Shown piece by piece: positions 1 through 5,496 of a DNA stretch of 6,207 nt. The translations under genes were made by a program, and so were the position numbers. Source of the DNA: Blautia sp. (lineage in GTDB: Bacteria > Bacillota > Clostridia > Lachnospirales > Lachnospiraceae). The DNA is taken from the NCBI GenBank assembly GCA_017420455.1, contig JAFOJB010000097.1, positions 1-6,207 on the forward strand. Reading direction: 5' to 3'. The notes beneath the pieces were generated by a model. That model saw only the letters and a program-made list of their open reading frames with translations, did not search any database and had not been told where the DNA came from. Each line of letters opens with the position of its first letter. Positions within the stretch are counted from its first letter, which is position 1.

Positions 1-449
1 GCTTTGCCGTAATCCTCGGGATCTGTCAGGAAAAGATGCTCCGGTCCCCAGCCGAACTGGATCTGGCTTGCATAGGCGCGGATCTTCTCGTTCGTTTTCC
101 CGCCGAGGAGCTGATAAACCGGCATCTTGTAGGCTTTGCCGATGATGTCCCAGAGAGCGGTGTCGATGGCGCTCATTCCGGCGTTGATAATGGTACCGCC
201 GCCCATACCCCAGAAGGTGGAGCGGAAGAGCATCTCCCAGATTTTTTCCGGCTTCAGAGGATCCATGCCGACAATGATCTCTGCAAAATCCCTGGCGATC
301 CCCACGCCTGCGTTGTGGGCTTTACCATAGGAAACGCCAACCTCTCCATAACCATAGATTTCTTTATCATCTGTATTGATACGGACACAGATCACCTTGC
401 CCATCACATTCGGCTGACATTCAATAACGTCCACACTTGTAATTTTCAT
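1..449 (-). CDS. Enolase/mandelate racemase superfamily sugar-acid dehydratase, N-terminal part (runs off the window)
   Basis: Seen: 149 codons from an ATG at 447-449, open to the window edge, so the C-terminal barrel is missing. The ATG is preceded by AAGGAG about 8 bases upstream; the next upstream ATG (452-454) meets a stop after one codon, which fixes the start. The protein begins MKITSVDVIECQ and has the conserved segment AIDTALWDIIGKAYKMPVYQ followed by LLGG, the junction between capping domain and barrel in this superfamily. Known: family members are Mg-dependent and abstract a proton next to a carboxylate; most sugar-acid members dehydrate aldonates (galactonate, gluconate, mannonate, rhamnonate) to 2-keto-3-deoxy acids. 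The catalytic acid/base and metal ligands lie outside the window, so the exact reaction cannot be assigned; an epimerase or cycloisomerase is possible. A 207-base gap separates it from the upstream yhcH-like gene, so it may be separately controlled. Superfamily call is firm; substrate unknown. Confidence 0.9.
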   Translation of the reverse strand, partial: MKITSVDVIECQPNVMGKVICVRINTDDKEIYGYGEVGVSYGKAHNAGVGIARDFAEIIVGMDPLKPEKIWEMLFRSTFWGMGGGTIINAGMSAIDTALWDIIGKAYKMPVYQLLGGKTNEKIRAYASQIQFGWGPEHLFLTDPEDYGK

Positions 450-509
450 TTCATTCACTCCTTGTCTTTTTAACATTCAGGCAGTGGGAAAGCTGCCTTT
501 TGACGGTAT

Positions 510-527
510 ACAGGAAGAACAGGAAGT
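510..527. repeat. Two tandem copies of a 9-base unit
   Basis: Seen: ACAGGAAGA (510-518) is directly followed by ACAGGAAGT (519-527), differing at the last base. It lies in the leader of the enolase-superfamily gene and abuts the candidate operator. It may be a regulatory element or a chance short duplication; the sequence does not decide. Confidence 0.45.
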
Positions 528-539
528 GAAGCGCTGAAA
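526..539. promoter_or_regulatory. Candidate LacI-type operator half/imperfect palindrome upstream of the enolase-superfamily gene
   Basis: Seen: GTGAAGCGCTGAAA, about 77 bases upstream of the ATG at 449. It shares 11 bases (AGTGAAGCGCT, 525-535) with a perfect 14-base palindrome GTGAAGCGCTTCAC at 1083-1096. Known: LacI-family sugar regulators often bind TGAAnCGnTTCA-like palindromes with a central CG. Inference: this copy lies in a non-coding gap in a sensible position for control of the downstream gene. It is imperfect on one arm, and no regulator gene is in the window. Confidence 0.3.
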
Positions 540-577
540 ACAGATGCCGCGCTGGTCTCGCCTCCCGGCCCGGTCAT

Positions 578-608
578 GCGCTGAACGCGTGTCACTGGCA
601 CGCAGCGC
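578..608. repeat. GC-rich imperfect stem-loop in the gap between the yhcH-like and enolase-superfamily genes
   Basis: Seen: GCGCTG (578-583) pairs with CAGCGC (603-608), and CGTG (588-591) pairs with CACG (599-602) across a 4-base bulge and a 7-base loop. No T-run follows on either strand, so it does not look like an intrinsic terminator. GCGCTG occurs four times in this gap (531, 549, 578, 605). Possible roles are RNA processing or transcript stabilisation; function unknown. Confidence 0.5.
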
Positions 609-656
609 TGTAGGCCGGCGCACGTGTCTGTCTGGCGGCTGCCGCGAGGTTTCTGA

Positions 657-1163
657 CTATACGCAGGCGTCTACGGGTACTTTCAGAACGATCTTCCGGT
701 AGTCCTTCGGACCGTCTGCGCTGCACTGCCCTGGGATATGGACATCCCACGGGAAATAGATGGCGTACGCGCCTGGCTCCATGACGACACAGCCTTCTTT
801 TTTGGCAGTTTCCGGACGGTTCTCGTAAAAAAGAATATCCCTCGGTGTACCAAGGAGGTCTTCCCGTACGGTTTCCTCTCCCTGGTCAATGAAGAAACCT
901 GCCACCTCCGGACCTCCGGAGACAAAAAGCTGCAGGTCGATATACTTCCGGTGAATCTCGGGATCGTGCTCTTCTCTTGGACTTGTCTTAAGATCCATGA
1001 TCTGGAGGATCATGGGAACACCGCCGATTTCAATGTTGGTGTTGCCGGCTTCACAGTTGACAAGATCTTTCTCTTTCAGGTAGTGAAGCGCTTCACAGAG
1101 AGGCTTTGGAAGAACTGCCGCCTGCTGCTCAAAAAACTCATTATTCACATTACCGTATATCAT
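657..1163 (-). CDS. YhcH/YjgK/YiaL family protein (cupin-like, possible sugar anomerase)
   Basis: Seen: 168 residues, slightly longer than the usual ~150. Family hallmarks are EIHRKYIDLQLFVSG at about 69-83, YAIYFPWDVHIPG at 133-145 and YRKIVLKV at 155-162, with His71, His142 and Lys157 as likely pocket residues. Known: the family includes E. coli YhcH (NanQ), reported as an N-acetylneuraminate anomerase, YiaL of the yia sugar-acid operon, and the beta subunit of evolved beta-galactosidase; it has a cupin-like barrel. Inference: it probably accelerates anomer or ring-form conversion of the imported sugar acid in the cytoplasm. The ATG (1161-1163) directly follows the TGA of the PanE-like gene with no gap, and the ribosome site AGAAAGGAAA (1171-1180) lies inside that gene, so translation is probably coupled. 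Pairing with a YiaK-type reductase and a TRAP transporter favours a YiaL-like rather than sialic-acid role. No lyase, kinase or epimerase for sialic acid is visible. Confidence 0.9.
   Translation of the reverse strand: MIYGNVNNEFFEQQAAVLPKPLCEALHYLKEKDLVNCEAGNTNIEIGGVPMILQIMDLKTSPREEHDPEIHRKYIDLQLFVSGGPEVAGFFIDQGEETVREDLLGTPRDILFYENRPETAKKEGCVVMEPGAYAIYFPWDVHIPGQCSADGPKDYRKIVLKVPVDACV
1083..1096. repeat. Perfect 14-base palindrome inside the yhcH-like gene
   Basis: Seen: GTGAAGCGCTTCAC is its own reverse complement. It encodes part of the segment C-E-A-L-H-Y near residues 23-28 of the YhcH-like protein, so coding constraint alone may explain it. It resembles central-CG LacI-family operators and shares 11 bases with the intergenic copy at 525-535, which is why it is listed. 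Confidence 0.35.
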
Positions 1164-2087
1164 TCAGGTATTTCCTTTCTGACGGTTTTCCATCGCATGT
1201 ATCGTATTAACGAGGAACTCATGGGCCGGAACCGGGATTCCTACTTTTGCGGCGGCGCGTACAACAGAACCGCTGATGGTATCTACCTCTGTTTTCCGCC
1301 CCTGGGAAAGATCTGCGCAGATAGACGTTACTCCCTCCGGTACCCGGCGGGACGTGTCGATAATTTCCTGCCGCAGATGTTCTTCATCTGCTTCCAGACC
1401 CATCGCATGGGCAACGGTGACGGCTTCGTGAAGAAGCTGCTGCGACATGGCCAGTGCATTGGGATTCTCCGCGATATAGCCCATTTTCACGTTGAGTACA
1501 GCGGTAACTGCGCTGAGAGCGACATTGACGAACAGCTTGTTCCAGATCAGCTGCTGGATGTTTTCATGGATCTTTCCACGGAAACCGCACAGATCCAGCG
1601 TTTCCTTCAGACGGGGAAGCATCCCCTCTGTATCCGGACAGAGCATGCCGAGGTTTGTCCCTCCGCTTCCCCCGTGCCGGATATGTCCCATGCCAAGCAC
1701 GGTACCCTGGTCCTCTGTGGTTCCGATGATGATCCTTTCCATCGGAACAAATTCCTTCAGGATGTCCTCGTGTCCGGACCCATTCTGCAGCGTAAGCACA
1801 TAGGTATTCTTTCCGATCAGCGAACGGTTTCCGGCGAGCGCCGCACGGGAGAACAGTGCTTTTACGAAAAGGATTACAAGATCCATCTCCGGGAGGCCTG
1901 CGGTATCCGTCACTGCCTTCGGATGATAGATATGGTCCTCGCCGTTTTCCTCCAGTTTGATTCCGTTTTCGTTGACATTACGTACAACATCCTGGTTTGT
2001 ATCCACCAGATACACTTCGTTCTGCAGCGACAGATGCCCGCCGTAAATAGAGCCCATGGCACCTGCGCCGATCACTGCTATTTTCAT
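1164..2087 (-). CDS. Ketopantoate reductase (ApbA/PanE)-like NAD(P)H-dependent 2-oxoacid reductase
   Basis: Seen: 307 residues, normal family length. The N-terminal Rossmann motif is IGAGAMG (Gly7, Gly9, Gly12), LQNG follows at 100-103, and the C-terminal helical domain has IWNKLFVN at 181-188 with Lys184, then GRKTEVD at 263-269 with Glu267. By comparison with E. coli PanE as I recall it, Lys184 and Glu267 match catalytic Lys176 and Glu256; Asn102, Asn188 and Ser255 match Asn98, Asn180 and Ser244. Positions matching substrate-contact Asn184 and Asn241 are Ser192 and Gly252. Known: the family reduces 2-dehydropantoate, but many paralogs in catabolic clusters act on other 2-oxoacids. Inference: given the altered pocket and sugar-acid neighbours, pantothenate synthesis is unlikely. 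The ATG (2085-2087) is preceded by AGAAAGGAAG (2098-2107), about 12 bases upstream. A 156-base gap separates it from the cyclase gene. Confidence 0.88.
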   Translation of the reverse strand: MKIAVIGAGAMGSIYGGHLSLQNEVYLVDTNQDVVRNVNENGIKLEENGEDHIYHPKAVTDTAGLPEMDLVILFVKALFSRAALAGNRSLIGKNTYVLTLQNGSGHEDILKEFVPMERIIIGTTEDQGTVLGMGHIRHGGSGGTNLGMLCPDTEGMLPRLKETLDLCGFRGKIHENIQQLIWNKLFVNVALSAVTAVLNVKMGYIAENPNALAMSQQLLHEAVTVAHAMGLEADEEHLRQEIIDTSRRVPEGVTSICADLSQGRKTEVDTISGSVVRAAAKVGIPVPAHEFLVNTIHAMENRQKGNT

Positions 2088-2104
2088 ATCTGACCCGCTT
2101 CCTT

Positions 2105-2122
2105 TCTGAATATTCTGAATAT
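2105..2122. repeat. Perfect tandem duplication of a 9-base unit next to the PanE-like gene's ribosome site
   Basis: Seen: TCTGAATAT (2105-2113) is directly repeated at 2114-2122. Its first bases overlap the AGAAAGGAAG ribosome site (2098-2107), and the 8-base palindrome GAATATTC (2108-2115) lies across the junction. It could affect translation initiation or be a short slippage duplication. No function can be assigned. Confidence 0.5.
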
Positions 2123-2127
2123 CAGAC

Positions 2128-2153
2128 CGGGAACGCGCCGGAGCAGGTCCCCG
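2128..2153 (-). repeat. Stem-loop between the cyclase and PanE-like genes
   Basis: Seen: CGGGAAC (2128-2134) pairs with GTCCCCG (2147-2153) over 7 positions, one of them G-T, with a 12-base loop. On the transcribed minus strand no T-run follows, so it is more likely an RNA stabilising or processing element than a terminator. Confidence 0.4.
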
Positions 2154-2243
2154 ACGCGATCCTTATACGCGCTGGAACAACTGAAAGGAAAGTATCAGCT
2201 TTCTTCCCGCGGTATATGAGAAGGTTTTTGTCTGAAAACGAAA

Positions 2244-2933
2244 TTATGAAAACTCTGCGATACCCTCGATCGCATAGGCGTGTACCGGGCTGGAATCCAG
2301 GCCTTTGATGGGAAGCGGCGAGAAGGAAATAAAGAAGACATCTTTCTCGAGATATTCCAGATTCTTCAGCACCTCGATGAACACAATGTTTTCTGCCAGA
2401 AGAATATCGTGGAAGGGCTTTACATCCTCGTTGCAGTTCTCGATGGAAACGCCGTCGCCGAACCCTACGGCCTTTACTTTCTTTGCCTTGAACCATTCTG
2501 CCGTTTCGCCGTTTACGAAAAGTCTCTTATCCTTTTCTGTATTCGTATCCGGAGTAAAGGGGTTCAGCTTATAGGAGGAATCGATGATGACGATATCGCC
2601 CTCCCGCACTTTGCCGGCTTCCCTGTCGAGATCCGCTGCGGTAATATGGCTGTTCGGCGCGCAGCTCTCCTTGAAATCGACATACACGCCGCGTCCGACA
2701 AAGGTGGTAAGAGGAACTGCTGTGACATCCGGCCAGTTTTCATCGTGATGGTACGGGCATTCTGCATGGGTCCCGAGATGGCTCATGATATCAAAGTTTG
2801 TGTGGAAATCCGGAATCGGGCCGCCGGTGTTAAAGCGGTTCAGGGAACAGCGCCTGGTTTCCGTAGCAGGATCTACCAGCTTGGAAAGATCCACCATCCG
2901 CATGCCATTTCCAAAATCATAAACAATCTGCAT
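2244..2933 (-). CDS. Cyclase-family metal-dependent hydrolase (kynurenine formamidase-like fold)
   Basis: Seen: 229 residues. The metal motif is SHLGTHAECPYH at 51-62, with ligand candidates His52, His56, Glu58 and His62. MVDLSKLVDP (13-22) near the N terminus and PLPIKGLDSSPVHAYAI near the C terminus are typical of the family. Known: cyclase-family (PF04199) enzymes such as kynurenine formamidase and isatin hydrolase use HxGTHxDxPxH to hold a divalent metal and cleave amide, ester or ring bonds. Here the usual Asp is Glu. Inference: in this sugar-acid cluster it may open a lactone or similar ring; no tryptophan-pathway gene is nearby, so a kynurenine role is unlikely. The start is well fixed by AAGGAGG (2942-2948), 8 bases before the ATG (2931-2933). 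Only 41 bases separate it from the YiaK-like gene, so co-transcription is likely. Cytoplasmic; no signal peptide. Family firm, substrate unknown. Confidence 0.9.
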   Translation of the reverse strand: MQIVYDFGNGMRMVDLSKLVDPATETRRCSLNRFNTGGPIPDFHTNFDIMSHLGTHAECPYHHDENWPDVTAVPLTTFVGRGVYVDFKESCAPNSHITAADLDREAGKVREGDIVIIDSSYKLNPFTPDTNTEKDKRLFVNGETAEWFKAKKVKAVGFGDGVSIENCNEDVKPFHDILLAENIVFIEVLKNLEYLEKDVFFISFSPLPIKGLDSSPVHAYAIEGIAEFS

Positions 2934-2974
2934 AATAGTTTCCTCCTTACATATTGATCAATCTTTTGTGGTGC

Positions 2975-3985
2975 TTACAATGCCTGGATTTCTGCCCATA
3001 CGGAATCATCCACATAAATTCCGTTCTCATCATGGTCTTTGTGGAACTGCAGGATCCCTTCGCCCGGAGCCCTGACACCGCCTGAATGCTCGGCAGGCTC
3101 TGCGCTTTTCAGGTACTCTATGGCGCGCTTCACCGTGTCGGCCATATTTTCGGCGGTCGTGGTCTTTTTCGGGTCGATGACGATCATGACCTGGGAGCAG
3201 CCTCCGCAGCTGCCCTTTGTCTGGGCATCCAGATCCGCCGCGCCGACACCGTCCGTCAGGACCGATCCGAGAATGTCCAGCATGAAAGCGAAAGCCGACC
3301 CTTTCCAGTAACCGATCGGAAGAATTCTCATGGAATCCTCGATAGCGCCGGGATCATCCGTAAGATTTCCATCCTTGTCGTAGCCTCCGGGGAAGGGGAG
3401 CTTTTTGCCTGCCAGCCTTGTAACCTGCAGTTTGCCGTAGGCGTACTGGGACATTGCCATATCCATCAGAACTGCTGGACCGCCGTCCGGACCAGGACAG
3501 GCCATGACGAAGGGATTATTCCCAAGCCGGCATTCCTTTGCGCCCCAGGGAGGCATGCATGCTTCGGTATTGGTCCACATAATGCCGACATACCCTTTTT
3601 GCGCGACACGAAGGCCATAGGTACCGCCGCGCATCCAGTGGGTGGTATTCTTCAGGCCGACCATGCCAATGCCGTACTGATCTGCCAGTTCCATAGCCCG
3701 GTCTGCTCCGTACAGCGCGTTCAGGACGCCCGGCCCGAGATTTCCGTTATAGATGCGGATCGCTCCCATGTCCCGTTCCAGTACAGGATCGGCGTTCACG
3801 TCTACCCATCCTTTCTGGATGTAGCTGACAAAACGCGCTACCCGGTTTACGCCATGGGAATAGATACCGTCATATGTGGACTCTGTATGGATCCGGGCAC
3901 AGATCTCAGCCTTTTCTTCGGAAAGGCCATATTTCATAAAAGCACGCTGGATCTCGTTTTTAATTTCGTCAAAAGTCAGTCTCAT
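2975..3985 (-). CDS. dlgD: 2,3-diketo-L-gulonate reductase-like oxidoreductase (YiaK/DlgD, malate/lactate dehydrogenase-2 family)
   Basis: Seen: 336 residues, close to the 332 of E. coli YiaK, and strikingly similar by memory comparison: YSHGVNR at 42-48 with His44 at the same number as the E. coli catalytic His, HWMRGG at 116-121, MPPWGAKECRLGNNP at 144-158, RILPIGYWKGS at 220-230 and a nearly identical C terminus DDSVWAEIQAL (326-336). Known: YiaK uses NADH to reduce 2,3-diketo-L-gulonate to 3-keto-L-gulonate; the wider Ldh_2 family reduces varied 2-oxoacids with a non-Rossmann NAD(P) fold. Inference: the substrate is a 2-keto or 2,3-diketo sugar acid, but the sgb genes that use the E. coli product are absent here. 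The segment 258-264 (KGSCGGC) replaces a different E. coli sequence. The ATG (3983-3985) has AAAGGA (3991-3996) 5 bases upstream. It opens the enzyme part of the cluster after a 215-base gap. Confidence 0.92.
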   Translation of the reverse strand: MRLTFDEIKNEIQRAFMKYGLSEEKAEICARIHTESTYDGIYSHGVNRVARFVSYIQKGWVDVNADPVLERDMGAIRIYNGNLGPGVLNALYGADRAMELADQYGIGMVGLKNTTHWMRGGTYGLRVAQKGYVGIMWTNTEACMPPWGAKECRLGNNPFVMACPGPDGGPAVLMDMAMSQYAYGKLQVTRLAGKKLPFPGGYDKDGNLTDDPGAIEDSMRILPIGYWKGSAFAFMLDILGSVLTDGVGAADLDAQTKGSCGGCSQVMIVIDPKKTTTAENMADTVKRAIEYLKSAEPAEHSGGVRAPGEGILQFHKDHDENGIYVDDSVWAEIQAL

Positions 3986-4029
3986 GAAGTTCCTTTCTGC
4001 CTGTATTCGCTTTCTGTACGCACTGTCTG

Positions 4030-4041
4030 TTACGGCTGTAA
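4030..4041. promoter_or_regulatory. Near-palindrome in the leader of the YiaK-like gene
   Basis: Seen: TTACGGCTGTAA, symmetric except for one base pair, with a related TTGCCGTAA at 4057-4065. Placed just downstream of the candidate promoter's start, it could be an operator. It matches no named consensus that I can assign. Confidence 0.22.
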
Positions 4042-4071
4042 TCCTGGAACGGATTTTTGCCGTAATTCCTT

Positions 4072-4100
4072 ACTATAAAAGCAGAACGGCATATTGTAGA
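4072..4100 (-). promoter_or_regulatory. Candidate sigma-A promoter upstream of the YiaK-like gene
   Basis: Seen on the minus strand: TCTACA (4100-4095) as a possible -35 (4 of 6 to TTGACA), a 17-base spacer, and TATAGT (4077-4072) as -10 (5 of 6). This would start transcription near 4065 and leave a leader of about 80 bases. The -35 box sits in the loop and arm of the stem-loop at 4088-4114. It would allow the enzyme genes to be expressed separately from the transporter genes. Inference only; A/T-rich DNA gives chance matches. Confidence 0.4.
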
Positions 4101-4118
4101 AAAAACAATATGCCTGCT
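4080..4118 (-). terminator. Stem-loop after the TRAP genes, possible leaky terminator
   Basis: Seen: GGCATATTGT (4088-4097) pairs perfectly with ACAATATGCC (4105-4114) around a 7-base loop. AGCA (4080-4083) can further pair with TGCT (4115-4118) across a 4-base bulge. On the minus strand the structure is followed by TTTATAG, a weak T-run. It lies about 86 bases after the DctM stop. It could end or attenuate transcription from the transporter genes before the enzyme genes, or protect the 3' end of the transporter mRNA. Confidence 0.45.
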
Positions 4119-4200
4119 CTTGATGTCCTGCTTTCTCAATTACGAAAGAACGCTTACCCTGATTTCCGGGGTCTGTACAAATATTCTATGTCTGCCCTTT

Positions 4201-5496
4201 TTATTTCATGATAAGGTGCGGCAGCCAGAGGCTGATGCCGGGAATAAAGGTGATCAGCAGCAGCGAAATGATCATGCACAGATAGAAGGGAAGGGTAGCC
4301 TTTACCACCTTCTCCATGGGGAGCTTCGCAACGGCGGAGCCGATGAACAGAACGCTTCCGACAGGAGGTGTCAGAAGTCCGATACCGCAGTTCAGAATAA
4401 CCATGATACCGAACTGGATCGGGTCAATGCCGATCGAAACGGCGATCGGAAGAAGGATCGGTGTAGCGATCAGGATGATCGGCGCCATATCCATGATGCA
4501 GCCCAGAACCAGAAGGATGAGGTTCAGAAGAAGGGCGATCACGATGGGATTGGAGCTGAAGCCGGTAATCGCCTTGGCTGCCATATCCGGCACATGCAGC
4601 AGAGTCAGACAGTTGCCGAAAACGGCGGAGGTCGCGATGAGGATCAGCACGATGGAGAGAGTATCCACACAGTCTCCAAGAACCCTCCATACGCCCTTCC
4701 AGTTAAGGCCTTTGTAGATGAATACACTGACGATCAGACTGTAGATTACGGCGATAGCTGCGGATTCGGTTGCGGTAAATACACCGCCGATAACGCCGAC
4801 CACAACGATGATGATGGCCGCGAGCGCCCAGATGGATACGCTGAGCTGTTTCAGAAACTTACCCAGATGGAACTTTTCGCCCTTCGGATATTTCCGCTTT
4901 TTGGAAATGATGTAGGAGCCGATCATCAGGGAGCCGGCCAGAAGCGCGCCGGGAACATATCCGGCAAGGAAAAGGCTTCCGACGGAAAGACTGCCGGCTG
5001 TCGTGGCGTAAATAACCATGTTATGGCTGGGCGGAACCAGAAGTCCCTCACAGGAGGAGGTGATGGTTACCGCGGTGGAGAAATCCCTGTCATAGCCCTG
5101 GTCTTCCATCATGGGGATCAGAATGGATCCCAGAGAAGCGGTATCGGCAGCAGCTGAACCGGAGATACCGCCGAAGAAATAGGATGCCACAATGTTCACC
5201 ATGGCCATTCCGCCGGTCATCCAGCCGACCAGCGAATTGGCCAGATCGATCAGTTTCTCCGAGATACCTCCGCTTCCCATGAGACAGCCCATGGTAATAA
5301 AGAACGGAACTGCCATCAGTGAGAAAGAACTGATGCCGCCGACCATAAGCTTGCCGATCGCCTGAAGATTCTGCCCCTTGATCGTCATGCAGATTACGGA
5401 CGCGATCGCAACCGCATATGCAATGGGAAAACGTAAAAGAACCAGGATCAAAAAACCACCCAGAAGGGCGAAAATTGCAAGATTTTCCGGACTCAT
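4201..5496 (-). CDS. dctM: TRAP transporter large permease subunit (DctM family)
   Basis: Seen: 431 residues, typical for DctM, and strongly hydrophobic with roughly eleven to twelve membrane segments. Family motifs in order are LRFPIAYAVAIASV (21-34), GSAAADTASLGSILIP (113-128), GVFTATESAAIAVIYSL (238-254), GCIMDMAPIILIATPILLP (332-350) and GIGLLTPPVG (371-380). Known: the large subunit is the Na+-driven translocation channel of the tripartite ATP-independent periplasmic family, moving carboxylates such as sugar acids delivered by DctP. The segment usually like GPIIPPS reads CEGLLVPPSHN at 149-159, a variant that may mark a subfamily. The ATG (5494-5496) overlaps the DctQ stop as ATGA, so translation is coupled; an AGGGAG-like site lies inside dctQ. 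The substrate is probably the compound degraded by the enzymes downstream (inference). Equivalent to yiaN in E. coli by position and role. Confidence 0.95.
   Translation of the reverse strand: MSPENLAIFALLGGFLILVLLRFPIAYAVAIASVICMTIKGQNLQAIGKLMVGGISSFSLMAVPFFITMGCLMGSGGISEKLIDLANSLVGWMTGGMAMVNIVASYFFGGISGSAAADTASLGSILIPMMEDQGYDRDFSTAVTITSSCEGLLVPPSHNMVIYATTAGSLSVGSLFLAGYVPGALLAGSLMIGSYIISKKRKYPKGEKFHLGKFLKQLSVSIWALAAIIIVVVGVIGGVFTATESAAIAVIYSLIVSVFIYKGLNWKGVWRVLGDCVDTLSIVLILIATSAVFGNCLTLLHVPDMAAKAITGFSSNPIVIALLLNLILLVLGCIMDMAPIILIATPILLPIAVSIGIDPIQFGIMVILNCGIGLLTPPVGSVLFIGSAVAKLPMEKVVKATLPFYLCMIISLLLITFIPGISLWLPHLIMK

Noticed and set aside
450..480. Possible -10-like TTAAAA close to the enolase-superfamily start
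   Set aside because: No acceptable -35 at 16-18 bases; too close to the ribosome site to be convincing.
479..502. Hairpin AGGCAG/CTGCCT followed by TTTT on the plus strand, terminator-like
   Set aside because: No plus-strand gene exists to be terminated; on the transcribed minus strand it is not followed by a T-run. The stem is only 6 bp.
738..2093. 451-codon open frame on the plus strand
   Set aside because: It lies antisense to the yhcH-like and PanE-like genes, its translation has no recognisable domain, and both minus-strand genes show clear family motifs and ribosome sites.
2122..2496. 124-codon minus-strand open frame overlapping the cyclase gene's 3' half
   Set aside because: Out-of-frame shadow, Arg/Gly-rich with no motif; the cyclase frame carries the conserved C-terminal segment.
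2280..2957. 225-codon plus-strand open frame
   Set aside because: Antisense shadow of the cyclase gene; no recognised motif in the translation.
3086..4078. 330-codon plus-strand open frame
   Set aside because: Antisense to the YiaK-like gene; the minus-strand protein matches a known family end to end.
4131..4148. Small hairpin CTTTC/GAAAG in the dctM-yiaK gap
   Set aside because: Only 5 bp with an 8-base loop; easily chance next to the much stronger stem at 4088-4114.
4120..5157. 345-codon plus-strand open frame rich in Asp, Gly and His
   Set aside because: The odd composition is what antisense of a membrane-protein gene (dctM) yields; no family resemblance.
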